Shown here piece after piece: positions 10,201 through 18,512 of a stretch of DNA of 37,094 nt (positions within the stretch are counted from its first letter, which is position 1; each line of letters begins with the position of its first letter). Source of the stretch: Mesorhizobium sp. M7A.F.Ca.US.008.03.1.1. GTDB taxonomy: Bacteria; Pseudomonadota; Alphaproteobacteria; Rhizobiales; Rhizobiaceae. Made by a program: the position numbers and the translations under genes. Location: positions 21,704-58,797 of the forward strand of contig NZ_RZRU01000031.1 in assembly GCF_003997495.1 (NCBI RefSeq). Direction: 5' to 3'. A model generated the notes under the pieces. It saw only the letters and a program-made list of their open reading frames with translations. It was not told where the DNA came from and made no database searches.

Positions 10201-13200
10201 GTTGACGGTATCGCCGAGCTGGATCGTACCGGTGCCGGTGGTGCCGGCCATGTCGATGCCGATCGTGCTGGCGAAGCCGCCGCCGTCGACGTCGAAATCG
10301 CCCGCGGTGATGTTGCTGGTGCCGAGCGCGGCGCCGTTGAGGTCGAGGCCGACCGCACTGGCGGCATTGAGCCCGATGGTCAGGCCGGCGAAATTCAGCG
10401 TCGCACCGAGCGTGCCGGAAACCTGGACGCCAGTACCGGTGATACCTTGCAGGTTGACCGTGCCGAGATTGATTGCACCGCCGCTGACATTGTTGAGCGA
10501 TATGCCGGTCGCCGCGCCATTGGCGGAAACCGAGCTGAAGTTGAGGCCGCCCGCGCCGACCGTCGCGCCGTCGAGCTTGAGCGCGGTTCCGGTTGTCGTG
10601 CTGATCGTGTTGTTGAGGCCGGTGATGCTGACCGTGCCGGCGCCGAAGGTGCTGGCGGTGAAGCCGGTGCCGCTGCTGGTGGTGATGCCGAGGCCGCCGC
10701 CGGTGAAGGCGAGCGTGCCCGTGTCCTGGGTCGGGCCGATGCTGGGGGCCTTGACGATGGCGTCGTTGGTGCCGCTGCTGGTGTTGAAGATCTTCGACGT
10801 GCCGGAGAAGGTGACCGTTCCCTCGGACGATCCGTCAAACAGGACGCCGACCGCTGTGCCGGTATGATCGATCGTGCTCGAAATATTGTACACGCCCTCG
10901 GCGTTGCCGCTGAAGACGAAAGCTGCTGCCCCCAGTCCCGATATTGCCGTGGTCGAAACGACCGAACCGCTCATGTTGAGCTCGCTCCAGTCGCCGCCGC
11001 CGGCTTGCACGACGCTGCCAGCGCTGACGTTGATCGAGCCGTTATAGTTCAGTGTGGCGTGGATAAGGTCGTTGCCGCCGGAGAGGGTTATCGCCGAGCC
11101 GCTGGTGCTTGTCGTCGTGCCGATCCTGGCGCTGCCGCCATTGCCGCCAACGTTGATGGTTCCACTCTGGAGGCTCGTCGCAATGCCGACCTCGCCGCCA
11201 TCGATGGTCAAGGTGGATCCGGTGACATTGGCGATGTTTATGGTGCCAACCTGGGCGCCGCTGATGTCGAAGCCCTTGTAGCTGACGTCGAGATCGGTCG
11301 TGCCGGTGAAATTGACCACGCCAGCGCCGCTCAGGCCGCCCAGCGAAGCGCCGATGTAGCCGGTATCCCGCAGCCCGCCGATGTTGATGTCGCCGGCAAG
11401 GTCGATGCCCTGCAACAACACGCCGGCGGCATTGACTGTCGATACCGCTGCAACGCTGTCGAAGGTGATGCCGCCAGCGCCGACATTGGCGCCAAAGACA
11501 ATGAGCCCGTCGGCGCCGGAATTGATCTTGTTGCCCGCTCCCGTGACGGTAAGGGTACCGGTCGCGAAATCTCCAAAGGCCCCGAAGCCGGCGCCGGTTG
11601 TCGTGGCTATGTCGAGACCACCACCGGTGAAGTTGATATCGGAGTTTGTGTTGTCGCTTGACGTGCCCATCGGGAAGCCGCCGGGGAAGCCGATGTTGAC
11701 GCCGTCGGCCGCGCCCGAGCTGATCTGCTTGGTCGAACCTGAGAAGGTGAGCGTTACCGCGTCGTTGCCGGCAATGACGATGTTGCCGCCGGCCGCTGCA
11801 TTGCTGTCGGTCAAATTGCCCGACAGGGTCACCGAGCCGGCGGTCATGCTCTGAATCGAGACCGCGGCGCCGGTGCCGTTGGTGGCAATCGTGCCACCAT
11901 AGGAGATATCAGCAGTGCCGCCGCTGGTGGCGGCCGCCGCGCCGACATTGAACGACGTGTCCGTGCCGGTGTTGGTCAGCGTGCCGGTGCCGAAGCTTGC
12001 CGTGCCTGTCAGGTTCTGCAGGTCGATGCCGTTGCCGGAAGCGAATGTCGCGCTGGTCGAGGCGAAGTTGATGCCGGCCGTGATGCCATCGAGCGCCACC
12101 GCTTGCGCTGACGTGGCGCTGATCTTGCCGGTCGCGACATTGACCGTGCCGCCACCGCTGGCGCTGAATGCCGTCACGCCTGATGTGGTGATGTCCACAT
12201 CCGCGAAGGTGACGGTGGAGCCGGTGTTGTTGACGAGAGAAACGCCATCGCCGCCGACCGTCACCTTGTCGGTGAAGTTGACCAGGCCGCCGCTGCGGTT
12301 GGCGATCGAGATGCCGCCACCGGTGAGAGTGCCCGCCGGTCCACTGTTTGGCAAGGTGCCGCGCGTGACCGTGATGTTGCCGGTGCCGCCATCGACGTCG
12401 AGCAGCGTGCCGGCAACGTTGACGTTGTTGTCTGTGATCGACAAATTGGTGTCGAGGCCGGCGACCTTGAACGCCGTCTGGCCGGTGGCGACATTGCTGA
12501 CCGTGACGCCCTGGATGACGATGCCGCCGACATTGCTGAAGCCGGCAGCATTCTGGTCGATGGTGAAAACCGAACCGCTGCCGCCGGTGAAGTCGAACGC
12601 GGTGTCGCGCACCTGATTGCTGCCGAGCAATTGCAAGGTATCGCTGCCCGTGCTCTTGACCACGCCCTCGTCGCCGGTGACGTTGCCGCCGGTGGCGCCG
12701 AGATTGCCCTGGACATTGATCGGCTGGATGGTGCCGGAGGTGAGGATCGAGCTGCCGTTGCCGAAGCCGGCGATCGACTGCCCCGAATCGAGCGTGAACG
12801 GCGTGGCGCTGAGATCGACCGTGCCGACAAAGGCGAAGGTCAGCGTGCCGGTCATGGCATCGGCCTGGGCGGCCGTGACCGTGGTCACGTCGGCGCTAAG
12901 CCCGTCCGTGTTGGCGTGGACGATGCCACCGTCCTGGGAAATCATGATGACCCCGCCGACCGCGCTGGCCAGATGGGCGGGGCCGGTGAAGGTGACATCG
13001 TCGAAATCATAATTGCCGAGCGTCGGATCGAGCCCGATCGTGTTGACCGTGAAGCCGCCGCTGGCCGCTGTGATCGAGGATTGCAGCAAAGTCGCATCGC
13101 CGTCGCCGAAGGTGAAATTGGCGTTGGCCGACGTCGCCGTGATGCCGCCCGACGACAGTTCGACGCCGACACCAGCATTGGAAATGCTGGAGCCGCGCAG

Positions 13201-16200
13201 GAAGGTGATGGTCTTGTTGCCCGTCGTCGACGACAGGTCGATGCCGCGCGAGGTGAGGGCGCCGGTGCCGGTGATCGTTGTCACGCCGAAATCGGCCGTG
13301 GTCGATGAACCGCTGAAATCGATGCCGGTCTGGTTGGCGCCGACATTGCTGACGGTCGTCGTGCCGAAGGTGACGTCAGCATTGGTGAGCGCGAAGTTGA
13401 TGCCGGCGGTGCCGGCCGTGGTGCCCAGCGTGATCTGGGTCGTGCCGAAAGTAACTGAACCGGCATTATTGCCGATGCCGATGCCGTCGGCGCCAGCGCC
13501 CGTAACCGTAACCGCTCCGAAGGTCGCCGATGCGGTGCTGGCGACATTGGCGACGACCAGGCCGGTGGTCGTGGCATTGGTGATCGAAAGCGGGGCGGTG
13601 ACGTTCAGCGTCGCCGTGCCAGCAAGGCCGACAACAACCACACCACCGCCGCCCGTCGCGGACAGTGTCGGGCCGGTGAAGCTGATCGCGCCGCCGACCG
13701 GGGACAGCGACGAGCCGATCGCGAAAAGATTGCCGTTGCCGGTCGAGGTGACGCTGCCGCTGAAAGCCACCGAACCGCCGGTGGTGCCATCGACCTTGAC
13801 CGCCGTGCCTGGCACGGCTGCCGAGCTTGAGATGTTGGCCGCTACGCCGATTGTCGCGCTGCCGCCGGAAACGACGACACCGTCCCCAGTACCCGAATTG
13901 GTGATGGTGCCACCGAGGATCGTGATCGAGCCCGTGTTGTTGGTCAGGCTGACATCGGTGCCCGCGACATTGGTCGTCACCAGATTGGTGATGGTGAAGG
14001 TCGATGACGAAGCGTTTATTGCAAGCCCGTTGATACCGGCACCGGTCCCGCCGATAGTGACATTGCCACCCAGGAACTGGCCGCCCGAGACGGCATTGAA
14101 ATTAAGCGCCGTGGCTGCCGCAACGCCTGTCGTGATGCTGTCGAACGCCATGCCGCCGGTGCCGATGGTGACGCCGTCGAGATTGATCGCATGGCCGGTG
14201 CCGGTGGTGATCGACTCGGCGCCAGCGGCCGCGACATTGACCGTACCGCCGCCGGTGGCGCTAAAGCCGGTGCCGGTCGTCGTGGTGAGGTCGAGCCCGC
14301 CATTGAAACTGACGATGCTGCCGGTGTTGCCGCTCAGGTTGATCGCACTGGCGGTGCTGGTGCTGGCGGTGATCGCTCCGCCGAAAGTGGCGCTGCCGCC
14401 GCTCATGCCGGAGATCGCTACCGCGCTGGTAGCAGCGGTCTGGTTGATGGTGCCGTTGTAGGTGACGTTGGGCGTCGAGTTGCTGATGGAGAAGGCGTTG
14501 CTGCCCGTGTTGGCGATGGAACTCCCGATCTCGAAGGTCAAGGTTCCGCTGGAGCCGCCGACGATACCTATGCCTACGCCGCCGCCGGTGATGTCGAGAT
14601 CGTCGAAGGTGGCGATGCCGTCGAAATTGTTGGCGGACAGCGCGGCACTGGTGGCGTCGGTGATCTTGGTGTTGCCGGTGAAATTGACGGTCGCGCTCGA
14701 ACCGACAAGCGCGATGCCGGTTTGAGATGCGGTCTGGACAGTCAGGTCGTCGACCGAGACCGTACCGGTCACTCCATCGAGGAAGAGGCCGGTAGCGACA
14801 TTGCTGACCGTCACGCCCTGGACGGTCAGGCCATTGATGCCCAGGCCGTGGATGCCGGCGGCGGCGCCCCCGGAAATATTGAAATCGAGCAACGTGTTGC
14901 CGTTGCCCAGCGTCACGACATCGCCGCCGCCGGAAGTGGTCAGCGTTGCCGCGCCCGCGGAATCCGAGATGGATTCGTCATGATGGACGTTGGTGCCGGT
15001 GACATTCAACGGCACCCCGCCGAGCGAGAACTCGCGGCCGTTGCCGAACGATGCCAGTTCCTGTCCGTCGCTCAGCGAGAAGCCGGTGGCGTCGTCGATT
15101 GTCCCGCGGTTGACCAGGACAATGATGGCGTCGCTGGCGGTAATGCTGTCGGCATAATCGATCGAGGCGAGGTCGGTGATCGACGTGCCGCCGCCCGAAG
15201 CTCCGGCCGCGACGAAGATGTAGTTGCGCAGATCGTAGAGTTGCGGGCCGGTAAACTGTGTCGTGCCGAAGGCGTAGTGGCCGCTGCCCTCGTTGAGCCC
15301 GCGCGCATCGAGCGAAGCGGTGATGCCGGAGATGGAGCTGGAATCGCCGCCGAAGGTAAACTCGGCGTTGGCCGTGGCCCCCGGCGTGCCGGCTATGCCC
15401 AGCCGCACGCCGGTATCGACATTGGTGATGACGCCGCCATCGGTGATGGTGATGACCGCGCCGCCGATGCTTGGCGATGTCAGGTCGATGCCGATCGAGC
15501 CGGCAGCACCGGTTCCGGTGATATTGAGCGACTGCGCGGTGAAATTGGTCTTGGATCCGGAGAAGTCGAGGCCGGTGCCGACACCCAGTCCGGAGATGAC
15601 GATGTTGCCGGCGACCACCGCCGCATTGACGCCGGCAAACGAGATGCCGTCGGCGCCGGGGTTGGTGATGCTGATGTCGCCGAAGCGGATCGTCGCCGGC
15701 GAATCCGAAATGGCGATCGCCGGTCCGGTCGTGTTGGAGATCGTCGTCGCACCGTTGACGGTGAAGCTGCCCGCGACATTCTCGAGCACGACACCCGACG
15801 TGCCGCCGCTCTGGCTGATCGAGCCCAGCACCACATGGGCGGTGATCGGATCGATGAAGACGCCGATGCCGCCATTGCCGGAAATAGTGCCGCCAGTGGT
15901 GGTGAACGTGCCTCCGGTCGACGTGCCCTGCACGGTGATGCCGCGGTCGGTATTGTCCTGCGCATTGACGATGGCGAAGGTGTAGGTGCCCTTGCCGGTG
16001 ATATCGAGACCGTCGTCGAGATTGCCCTGCAGCAGCGTCGTGCCGGTGAAGTTGTAAGTGCCGTCGCCGTCGATGTGCAGGCCGTCGAGGCCGCTGCCGG
16101 TGGCGGTGAAGTTGGAGCCGGTGATGCCGGTCGAGGTGCCCGTGAAGTCGGCGCCGTTGCCGCCCGCACCGGTAACCGTCACATTGGTCAGCGTCGCGCC

Positions 16201-17619
16201 GGTGATGTTGTTGCCGAAGATGCCGTTGGCGCCGCCGGTGATGGTGATGCCGTTCAGCGTGTTGCCGTTGCCCAGCGTGACGACGGGGTTGGCGACGTTG
16301 GTGCCCTGGATCGTGCCGTCGCTGCCGCCCAGGTTGAAGGTGCTGGTGCCGCCGCCGAAAAGCCTGGCGGTGACGCTTTCGCCGCCGCTGATGACGGTCT
16401 GTCCATTGGCAAGCGTCACCCCGCCAGTCGTCAGATTGCCGTTGCCGCCAAGCGCGACGACAAAGCCGTTCGCACCCGACTTGGTCACGGCGTCGTCCAG
16501 CGTCGTCGGGTCGGCCAGCGTGCCGGTGCCGGCCAGGCCGCCATCGGCGTAGTAGAACTTGCCGAAGGCGGCATTGGTGGCGGCGTTGATGGCGACACGC
16601 GTCGTCGAGCCGCCGGTCAGCGTCTGCGACTGGACGCGGACGCCGATGTCGCCACGCACGCGCTCGTTGACGCGCTTGCGCAGGCCTTCGCTGACCGGAT
16701 AGACCGGCTCCGGCCCACTGCCGGCGGCGTCTGCATTGTCCGAGCCGCTGCCGGGATTGAACGGGATGTTCAGCCGCACACTGCCGGCGAACTGGGTGTC
16801 GTCGCGATTGTCGTTGCGGACCTCGCCGGCAAAGACCAGTTCCGTGTTGCTGCCGAAGACATCGCCGATCGTATACTCGAACCCGGCCTTGGCGCCGGTG
16901 ACGCTGCCGTCGTCGCCATGCGGATCCTCGAAGTGATAGCCGCCGATGTCGAGCCGCAGCGAATGCTTGTCGGGCAGGTTGACCGGCACCTGCGCGCCAA
17001 CCTCGCCCTCGATGCCCCACGCCGCGTAGTCGCGGTGGTCGAGGACCGAGATCTGCTCGATCAGCTGGTTGCTGACCATCGACAGGGTCGAGCTGGTCGA
17101 GTGATCCGTCGAATCGCCCTTGATCGGCAGATAGACGTTCACATGGGCATCGAAATGAGGCGTGATCGCCTCGGCGCCCAGCGTGGCCGCGGTGAACTGG
17201 GTGGAGTTGTAGTTCTCGATGTTGAGATAGGCGTAGCCGCCGATCATCAGGTCCGGATTGACGATGCGGCGAATGCCGAGGCCGACATCCTGGCCGAAAC
17301 CATCCTTGAAATCGTGCTTGGCCCGGACATCCAGGAACAGCACGGATTCGGCCGTCTGCTTGAGCGGAATGAAACCTTCGAGTGCGCCGTTGCCGCCATT
17401 GTTGTCGGCGCCGATGATGGCGCGGATCTGCGGCTGCCACAGGCCGTTCGGATCGGCATGGGCCGTCAGACCGGAAAGGCCGAGCGCCAGCGTCGTCAGC
17501 GCCGTCGTCTTCCAAAGATGCCTTGCGATTGGCGAACGGCGATGGCCGGCGCGAGCGTGGAAATCCTCCCCACGCGCCACCATCTCACCAACTTGCCGAG
17601 AAGTCTCGGTAGTTCCCAT
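4267..17619 (-). CDS. Giant inverse-autotransporter-like adhesin with beta-helix passenger
   Basis: This 4450-residue protein is predicted to be displayed at the outer membrane. Residues 1-55 form an extended signal peptide: a charged N-region, the hydrophobic core TTALTTLALGLSGL, and cleavage after AHA at 55. Residues about 56-290 alternate strands with Tyr/Phe and Gly in the manner of intimin/invasin (type Ve) barrels (FIPLKQ, GLGIRR, IGGYAYL, LGAEA, VNVYLPI). A linker (about 290-345) leads to a passenger of Gly/Thr/Ser/Asn-rich beta-helix repeats to the C-terminus. Header modules with aromatic strand, DG/GDG turn and a later L-x-DGQ motif recur near residues 354, 799, 1556, 2552 and 3482. 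From about 4030 on, repeats look pectate-lyase-like. There is no C-terminal barrel and no cysteine was noticed by eye. It is monocistronic. An adhesion or biofilm role is inferred. A later in-frame ATG (residue 13) is an alternative start. Confidence 0.85.
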   Translation of the reverse strand: MGTTETSRQVGEMVARGEDFHARAGHRRSPIARHLWKTTALTTLALGLSGLTAHADPNGLWQPQIRAIIGADNNGGNGALEGFIPLKQTAESVLFLDVRAKHDFKDGFGQDVGLGIRRIVNPDLMIGGYAYLNIENYNSTQFTAATLGAEAITPHFDAHVNVYLPIKGDSTDHSTSSTLSMVSNQLIEQISVLDHRDYAAWGIEGEVGAQVPVNLPDKHSLRLDIGGYHFEDPHGDDGSVTGAKAGFEYTIGDVFGSNTELVFAGEVRNDNRDDTQFAGSVRLNIPFNPGSGSDNADAAGSGPEPVYPVSEGLRKRVNERVRGDIGVRVQSQTLTGGSTTRVAINAATNAAFGKFYYADGGLAGTGTLADPTTLDDAVTKSGANGFVVALGGNGNLTTGGVTLANGQTVISGGESVTARLFGGGTSTFNLGGSDGTIQGTNVANPVVTLGNGNTLNGITITGGANGIFGNNITGATLTNVTVTGAGGNGADFTGTSTGITGSNFTATGSGLDGLHIDGDGTYNFTGTTLLQGNLDDGLDITGKGTYTFAIVNAQDNTDRGITVQGTSTGGTFTTTGGTISGNGGIGVFIDPITAHVVLGSISQSGGTSGVVLENVAGSFTVNGATTISNTTGPAIAISDSPATIRFGDISITNPGADGISFAGVNAAVVAGNIVISGLGVGTGLDFSGSKTNFTAQSLNITGTGAAGSIGIDLTSPSIGGAVITITDGGVITNVDTGVRLGIAGTPGATANAEFTFGGDSSSISGITASLDARGLNEGSGHYAFGTTQFTGPQLYDLRNYIFVAAGASGGGTSITDLASIDYADSITASDAIIVLVNRGTIDDATGFSLSDGQELASFGNGREFSLGGVPLNVTGTNVHHDESISDSAGAATLTTSGGGDVVTLGNGNTLLDFNISGGAAAGIHGLGINGLTVQGVTVSNVATGLFLDGVTGTVSVDDLTVQTASQTGIALVGSSATVNFTGNTKITDATSAALSANNFDGIATFDDLDITGGGVGIGIVGGSSGTLTFEIGSSIANTGSNAFSISNSTPNVTYNGTINQTAATSAVAISGMSGGSATFGGAITASTSTASAINLSGNTGSIVSFNGGLDLTTTTGTGFSATGGGTVNVAAAGAESITTGTGHAINLDGVTIGTGGMAFDSITTGVAAATALNFNAVSGGQFLGGNVTIGGTGAGINGLAINASSSTFTITNLVTTNVAGTDVSLTNNTGSITILGGTITNSGTGDGVVVSGGSATIGVAANISSSAAVPGTAVKVDGTTGGSVAFSGSVTSTGNGNLFAIGSSLSPVGGAISFTGPTLSATGGGGVVVVGLAGTATLNVTAPLSITNATTTGLVVANVASTASATFGAVTVTGAGADGIGIGNNAGSVTFGTTQITLGTTAGTAGINFALTNADVTFGTTTVSNVGANQTGIDFSGSSTTADFGVTTITGTGALTSRGIDLSSTTGNKTITFLRGSSISNAGVGVELSSGGITATSANANFTFGDGDATLLQSSITAASGGFTVNTIGLDPTLGNYDFDDVTFTGPAHLASAVGGVIMISQDGGIVHANTDGLSADVTTVTAAQADAMTGTLTFAFVGTVDLSATPFTLDSGQSIAGFGNGSSILTSGTIQPINVQGNLGATGGNVTGDEGVVKSTGSDTLQLLGSNQVRDTAFDFTGGSGSVFTIDQNAAGFSNVGGIVIQGVTVSNVATGQTAFKVAGLDTNLSITDNNVNVAGTLLDVDGGTGNITVTRGTLPNSGPAGTLTGGGISIANRSGGLVNFTDKVTVGGDGVSLVNNTGSTVTFADVDITTSGVTAFSASGGGTVNVATGKISATSAQAVALDGITAGINFASTSATFASGNGIDLQNLTGTASFGTGTLTNTGTDTSFNVGAAAATSGGTADISYGGTIATNGTGAAVSIQSMTAGSVTLSGNLTDSNAAAGGNIVIAGNDAVTLTFSGSTKQISSGAADGVNIGFPGGFPMGTSSDNTNSDINFTGGGLDIATTTGAGFGAFGDFATGTLTVTGAGNKINSGADGLIVFGANVGAGGITFDSVAAVSTVNAAGVLLQGIDLAGDINIGGLRDTGYIGASLGGLSGAGVVNFTGTTDLDVSYKGFDISGAQVGTINIANVTGSTLTIDGGEVGIATSLQSGTINVGGNGGSARIGTTTSTSGSAITLSGGNDLIHATLNYNGSINVSAGSVVQAGGGDWSELNMSGSVVSTTAISGLGAAAFVFSGNAEGVYNISSTIDHTGTAVGVLFDGSSEGTVTFSGTSKIFNTSSGTNDAIVKAPSIGPTQDTGTLAFTGGGLGITTSSGTGFTASTFGAGTVSITGLNNTISTTTGTALKLDGATVGAGGLNFSSVSANGAATGISLNNVSGGAINLGTVNLQGITGTGVQVSGTLGATLNFAGLTIGLNAASAVGLDLNGAALGTSNITAGDFDVDGGGFASTIGIDMAGTTGTGTIQLGDTVNNNPAGQKSTIANVGYGVQFSSATNAKLVFGDGAGPAESSIATTGGQVIHTIDTLPASGDYNFNDVNFSGDTSNLSAISVYYVVEGGTGDGSLANPGSYTDAQNSTANVIVLIDQTTGGSQSTIDMSGTSFQLDDGQVLLAFKQDDAAVDVSQLGVDASSGASAAFHFTTVQNTPIVSAPGGIDSLRPILQSNTAGSVVNLATSGSGVFTGGIENLIIRNTGTGTGVAVNAASASSFFLRNNDIAAAGRAIDFVTSGGATADKLLLSIDGNTLKSGGSALAASFVGQNIDTSHNSIAIRSFSGNKVLGGTGGGIAFTNVTFDSTGAGGPVSAGTLDIGTSLARVQGDGLTLTNTSGTLNLGTFTIFNNLGTGLLVDTKLAGTTFTLNSSGGSVDTTTGTAFNLDPLTVNMTVGSVTATGGASGIIFDGVAGTFTVTGATAVNGTSGFGIDAIAGNTGTFNFNTLTVNNAAAAGGGIRALSGTLNVTGLANIDTTSGTGVFQTAASTNFSGGLTIDTTSGNGFTGLNAASITVSGTGNTITTATGQVVQLQVAVIGAGGMTFDTLKATGTASGLAGVLLSSVSGGTFDGGALSIAGAGASGLSILANTSSTVNFDSVVVSSAGGNGIYVFGNVTGPVTIGTATVDNTVGAGVRVENTSATININGGSIGATNDPTAAGVQVIGGASTLNIAASVTKTSAGKIVDIGGVTGGTVTLSGNLSATNGLDNGISIHGNTGGTFTFNSSGANTLATGANTAVDLVNNGGATISFGTGGLGITTTSGTGFSATGGGTVSVTGATNTITTTTGTALNLNGATVGAGGINFNSVSANGAATGIALTNVASSGGGAIALGTVNLQGITATGVDVSGTLGAALSFANLDIGLNSTTGVAFDLNGAAINAAVTAKDFDVTNAAAAGTSIGVDLRGATGGQTVRLGDTVIAGSDSSIAGVNTGVFLNSVTNLGFIYGDGESTDQLSTISANVGIDATSAPVAGTYNFQDVNFQSSPGLGFGIGKVYFVGAASTGDGSGKDQNNLATLADAEFNAVASDIIVLVNNGGVITAQSTNGNDTLVLAAGEQVRGFDNGNINLALTVPSTIQLASNTVSIADQTPGGTTTLTSADGSSIITLGSSGNIIDGFTINGNDTVGANAAIGISGATSGATIRNMAITGYTAAGIDFGTGATGATMLTNLTISSGATATGIKFGAASGTVTGTNVDFTTGGSGLSVIGGNAAFGFDNTSSIASIAGTAVSITGRSGGSFGFAGTVASSIGASGIAISGATGVNTVSFTGTVSHNNGSGTAVSINNGGLASTVSFANLTISTGAANTAFTATNGGTVTVTTGSISAVANQAINLNGIAAGINFTSTTSAGGVNNVSLTNVTGTVNLGSGALSGASGTAFLVSGGSANIDYNGSISHAANAVALIVQNHTGTAGGGSTISFDGTVSSTAASDGISLTNNGGTNGTTINFTNTLTIDTSSSGSAGFNATGGGTISATGTGNTINSGQGTALNVANTTIGASGLKFQSISATGSSGNAGIILDNTGSLGGLTVTGTGAAGSGGTIANKTGGDILNGSTAAGNTTSGTGGTGIFLRSTANVSLASMQLNDFSNFAIYGKNVTGFTMTGTTISGVNGSNNAGNIEESAIRFDNLLGSASITGSNISGGAYGNLAVWNTSGTLNRLTMSGNTFGLISSTIGNDNVSFTVFNSATANVTLDNNTFSGTRSDFFEAIANNNATMDVVATNNIFHNGQTIIPGGGTAISVRSGSAGNVSAATTTFNISNNVNSDGGANAFDAVGIFVAKGQDLGTMTGKIVGNTLVAKTGSNSDGIFVRAAGASGSLTTLIQNNTITGWGNAGIHLQNNDGGTTMNASVYGNSVTATGSAFPFAAFFADNGATATDTSTMNLVLGGAGAQQNTFVGGPNAAVDVSLSNFNASTHFNLSRNGSVAGTAAGVVQDDNVGTPTYDDTGGAGTIVLVNTLPVTPP

Positions 17620-17852
17620 CCCTGGCGAGTCCTTCGGGGACTACACGCGCCCCGTGTAAACCCTTACTCGAATTCTATTTTATAGCGAGTCTCGGGCGCT
17701 CCGATTTCTGCAATCTCCCTGCAAAATTGTTCGCTGTATCCGAAAGATCACAGTAATTTTGCCGGCTTGCTTGCCTCCTGCTCGGCTTTCGGAACAGCCG
17801 CGAGTGTTGTATCAAGCCATGCCCGGGAGAATACCGGACGCGGCGAGGAAAC
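17620..17852. promoter_or_regulatory. Divergent promoter region and leader hairpins of the giant gene
   Basis: This 233-base AT-richer gap separates the giant minus-strand gene from the IalB-family gene and must hold both promoters. On the minus strand TATAAAAT (near 17675-17685) is a plausible -10 element; no clear -35 partner was found. Immediately before the giant gene's ATG two small hairpins adjoin: AGTCC/GGACT (17628-17632 and 17638-17642) and TACACG/CGTGTA (17642-17647 and 17653-17658). They would sit in the 5' leader and could affect translation. Confidence 0.45.
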
Positions 17853-18443
17853 ATGCAAGGCATCCGGCAAAACAACATGGCATTTACTTTAGCAGGGTCT
17901 AATCTACTTGGCGTGGCCGCAGGGCTGGCCGCCCTGTGGCTTGCCCTGTCCGCCGGCCCGGCCCTTGCCGAAGACGCCAAGCCGGCCCAGCCAAAGCCGG
18001 CTGAAAGCAATGCAAAACCGGCCGATGCCAATCCGTGGGCGGTGAACTGCTCCAGCGGCTCGGCGACCACCGAGCTTCAGTGTCAGGTGTCGCAGAACCT
18101 GACCGAGGCCAAGACCGAGCAGCGCGTGCTGACCGTGACCGTGCGCCGCGACAACGGCAATGGCAGCCTGGCCATGCTGCTTGCCCTGCCGCACGGCCTG
18201 TTCCTGCCGTCCGGCGCCTCCTTCCAGATCGACCAGGGCCAGAAGACGACAATTGCCATCCAGACCAGCGACCAGAACGGCGCCTATGCCGCCACGCCGC
18301 TGTCGGCGGATCTCGTCAAGGCCATGAAGTCCGGGACCAATCTGAACATCGGCATGGAATCGGTGACGCGCAAGCCGGTCACCATTCCGGTGTCGCTGGC
18401 CGGCTTCACCGCCGCCGTCGCCAAGCTGGTATCGATCAAGTAG
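17853..18443 (+). CDS. Invasion-associated locus B (IalB) family periplasmic protein
   Basis: This 196-residue exported protein has a signal peptide with hydrophobic core LLGVAAGLAALWLALSAG and probable cleavage after ALA (37-39). A Lys/Pro/Ala-rich linker (40-60) follows, then an IalB-type beta domain with W-x-VNC and a second Cys in LQCQVSQ that probably form a disulfide. Family members have beta strands like VLTVTVRR, LLALPHGLFLP and GASFQID, all seen here. IalB-like proteins are widespread in rhizobia and bartonellae; Bartonella IalB is linked to cell invasion, while the role in free-living relatives is unclear. GAGGA precedes the ATG. The gene is divergent from the giant adhesin, which is suggestive of a shared envelope context but does not prove a partnership. 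Confidence 0.85.
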   Translation: MQGIRQNNMAFTLAGSNLLGVAAGLAALWLALSAGPALAEDAKPAQPKPAESNAKPADANPWAVNCSSGSATTELQCQVSQNLTEAKTEQRVLTVTVRRDNGNGSLAMLLALPHGLFLPSGASFQIDQGQKTTIAIQTSDQNGAYAATPLSADLVKAMKSGTNLNIGMESVTRKPVTIPVSLAGFTAAVAKLVSIK

Positions 18444-18512
18444 CCGCTGTCAGCGGCTTGATTGTTCATACCCGGAATGCTCCGTTGTCGCTTCAGACAA
18501 TCGGAGAAACCC

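Noticed and set aside
8011..11661. 1216-codon open frame on the plus strand inside the giant gene
   Set aside because: It is the antisense shadow of a repetitive, high-GC gene. Its product is a low-complexity Arg/Ala/Gly/Asp string with no domain, and the minus strand encodes a coherent beta-helix protein.
4267..17619. Classical (type Va) autotransporter or trimeric adhesin
   Set aside because: The C-terminus ends in beta-helix-like sequence with no terminal barrel or closing aromatic residue, and the barrel-like part is at the N-terminus.
4267..17619. CRISPR array or tandem DNA repeat
   Set aside because: The repetitiveness is at protein level with variable period and an intact reading frame; there are no constant repeats with unique spacers.
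14191..17685. 1164-codon open frame on the plus strand opposite the barrel and early passenger
   Set aside because: Antisense shadow: biased Arg/Ala/Asp composition, no motif, no ribosome site; it also covers the signal peptide and barrel coded on the minus strand.
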